From: Pseudomonadota bacterium | Lineage (GTDB): Bacteria; Pseudomonadota; Alphaproteobacteria; Rhizobiales; Xanthobacteraceae | NCBI GenBank assembly: GCA_023431725.1 | Contig: JAEYVN010000039.1 | Coordinates: forward strand, 1-7,983 | Direction: 5' to 3' | DNA: 7,983 nucleotides | In this document: positions 6,641 to 7,983 of the stretch, piece after piece | Layout of the letters: each line of letters opens with the position of its first letter | Numbering within the stretch: the stretch's first letter is position 1 | Translations under genes and position numbers: made by a program | Notes under the pieces: model-generated | The model's database searches: none | What the model was told of the DNA's origin: nothing | The model's input: only the letters and a program-made list of their open reading frames with translations

Positions 6641-7864
6641 TTAGCGGACAGCAGTTCCGGAATCGAACCTGGCATCGCGTTGTTGCGAGCCGGTATCTGC
6701 ACGTGTCCAGGGCTTAGGATCGACGAGATCGCCTGGAACAAATTTCTGAAAGCCGTCCACGATCACACGATCGCCTGCCTTCAGTCCCTTCTCGATCAAC
6801 CAGAGATCGCCGACGGCACGGCCTAGATTGACCGGCAACGCCACTGCGCGGTTGTCGTTACGAACGATATAAACTTCGCTGTTGCCGGCATCATTTCGGC
6901 GAACCGACTGTTGAGGCACGGCAAGGGCGTCAGGATCGACACCCTGTATGATCTGTACGCGCACATACATGCCCGGCAACAATTCGCCATGAGGATTCGG
7001 GAATTCGCCGCGAAGCGTGACCTGACCCGTGGTGGGATCAACGGTTGTGTCCGAAAACAGCAGCTTGCCAGCATGAGGATAGAGTTCCCCATCGTCGAGG
7101 ACGAGGCGAACCTTGGCCGCTTCCGGTCCCGCCGCCTCAAGATCGCCGTTGGCGAGCGCACGGCGCATCTGGTTGAGTTCACTGACCGATTGGGTGAAGT
7201 CCGCGTAAACAGTGTCGAGATGCTGGATGGTGGCCATATGGGTCGCCTCGCCCTGACCAGCCAGCGCGCCCTCGGTAACCAATGCGCGCCCAATGCGGCC
7301 GCTGATCGGCGCACGCATCGTCGTGTATGCAAGATTGAGCTTTGCGCGGGCAACATCGGCCTTGCGCGCTTCAACATCGGCGCGCGCCTGATAAAGCGCT
7401 GCTAGCGCAGTTTCGACCTGGGCGGGGGATGCCGTCTTTGTTGCGGCAAGACTTTCCATACGCTGCGACTGCCGTTCCTCATGCTGAAGAACTGCCTCAG
7501 CCCGCTTGAGAGCCGCCTCGGTAGCCTGCAATTCAACCTGATAAGGCGCAGCATCGAGTGAATAAAGCAGGTCACCTTCCCTCACGTTGCTGCCCTGCTC
7601 GAACGAGCGGGCTGTCACAATCCCGGACACGCGTGCGCGCACCTCAGCGATGCGCGTGGGCGCAATTCGGCCGGGGAGTTCGCGGATGTGCGGCCGTGGC
7701 GCCGGTTCGATAGTCACAAAACCGACCTGCTCCGGCTCCGGCAGCGCCGACGAGGCCTGGGCGTTGGGGCCTTCGGAACATCCCGCCAAACCAACGGCTG
7801 CCAAAACCATGACAGAGACAACGATCAACCCGGTGCGTTTCTGCAGCGCATCTGTGACCGGCAT
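6641..7864 (-). CDS. Efflux RND periplasmic adaptor subunit (membrane fusion lipoprotein)
   Basis: This is the HlyD/AcrA-type adaptor that links the RND pump to an outer-membrane channel across the periplasm. From the ATG at 7864 it has 407 residues, with a lipoprotein signal: basic MPVTDALQKR, a hydrophobic stretch, and the lipobox LAGC with lipidated Cys29. Domains follow in AcrA order. The first lipoyl half (RVSGIVTARSFEQGSNVREGDLLY, split at about 78-101) is followed by a coiled-coil hairpin at about 105-178. Its tip carries R135-xxx-L139-xxxxxx-S146, the known RLS motif that contacts TolC-type channels. The second lipoyl half (APISGRIGRALVTEGA) is at about 185-200, then comes the beta barrel with PGMYVRVQI and a membrane-proximal domain ending before residue 380. 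An ATG at 7897, with AAGG five bases upstream, would add 11 residues of low-GC3 codons. I prefer 7864 for its compact signal peptide, but the longer start is possible. It is the first gene of a two-gene operon with the pump. Confidence 0.95.
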   Translation of the reverse strand: MPVTDALQKRTGLIVVSVMVLAAVGLAGCSEGPNAQASSALPEPEQVGFVTIEPAPRPHIRELPGRIAPTRIAEVRARVSGIVTARSFEQGSNVREGDLLYSLDAAPYQVELQATEAALKRAEAVLQHEERQSQRMESLAATKTASPAQVETALAALYQARADVEARKADVARAKLNLAYTTMRAPISGRIGRALVTEGALAGQGEATHMATIQHLDTVYADFTQSVSELNQMRRALANGDLEAAGPEAAKVRLVLDDGELYPHAGKLLFSDTTVDPTTGQVTLRGEFPNPHGELLPGMYVRVQIIQGVDPDALAVPQQSVRRNDAGNSEVYIVRNDNRAVALPVNLGRAVGDLWLIEKGLKAGDRVIVDGFQKFVPGDLVDPKPWTRADTGSQQRDARFDSGTAVR

Positions 7865-7905
7865 TTTCCAGGGTTCCCTTTCTGACGATTCGTTCATACG
7901 AGCCT

Positions 7906-7924
7906 TGTACTGCAATGCAGCAAA
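7906..7924. promoter_or_regulatory. Candidate operator palindrome upstream of the efflux operon
   Basis: CTGCA-A-TGCAG (7910-7920) is a perfect 5-1-5 palindrome. Counting outward to 7906-7924, seven of nine position pairs are symmetric (T/A pairs at positions 7 and 9 from the centre). It lies 45 to 61 bases upstream of the preferred adaptor start, where a repressor could block transcription. RND operons are often controlled by TetR-family or similar regulators that bind such sites, but no regulator gene is in the window and I see no convincing -35/-10 pair. The symmetry is visible. The operator role is inference. Confidence 0.3.
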
Positions 7925-7983
7925 TTTGAAACGGCGACACGATGCCGCTCCGAACACGTCGTGAGGCGGAACCCGACCGAAGA

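Overview
The window is about 8 kb of GC-rich (roughly 60 % by eye), densely coding bacterial DNA. The protein sequences look like those of Alphaproteobacteria of the order Hyphomicrobiales, most like the Bradyrhizobium/Rhodopseudomonas/Afipia group. This placement rests on remembered family sequences, chiefly the RND pump and the LLM-class enzyme, and not on a search. There are no RNA genes, CRISPR arrays, insertion sequences or phage genes that I can support. No stretch longer than about 155 bases lacks a recognisable gene.

Left part, + strand (2-2044): the 3' three-quarters of an Old Yellow Enzyme-type NADH:flavin oxidoreductase, cut by the window edge. After a 153-base gap comes a complete luciferase-like (LLM class) flavin-dependent monooxygenase of the Atu2307/SP_0267 type.

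Middle, - strand (2080-3333): a complete zinc-dependent amidase of the hydantoinase/carbamoylase family. It converges tail to tail on the LLM gene, with only 35 bases between the stop codons. Its substrate cannot be read from the sequence. The 131 bases upstream of it hold a possible 13-codon Arg-rich leader peptide whose stop codon lies in the loop of an inverted repeat. A short GC-rich stem followed by four U lies just after the preceding pump gene.

Right part, - strand (3465-7864): a two-gene efflux operon read right to left. First comes a lipoprotein membrane-fusion (periplasmic adaptor) protein. Eleven bases later comes a 1054-residue HAE1-type RND inner-membrane pump with its proton-relay residues in place. 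No outer-membrane channel and no regulator gene lie in the window, so the pump must borrow a TolC-like channel encoded elsewhere. A 5-1-5 palindrome just upstream of the adaptor gene is a candidate operator for an unseen regulator.

Overall this is ordinary accessory-metabolism and efflux territory. I found no clear new system. The observations most worth a second look are the small Arg-rich leader with its hairpin before the amidase gene, the palindrome before the pump operon, and the Lys-Asp pair in TM10 of the pump.
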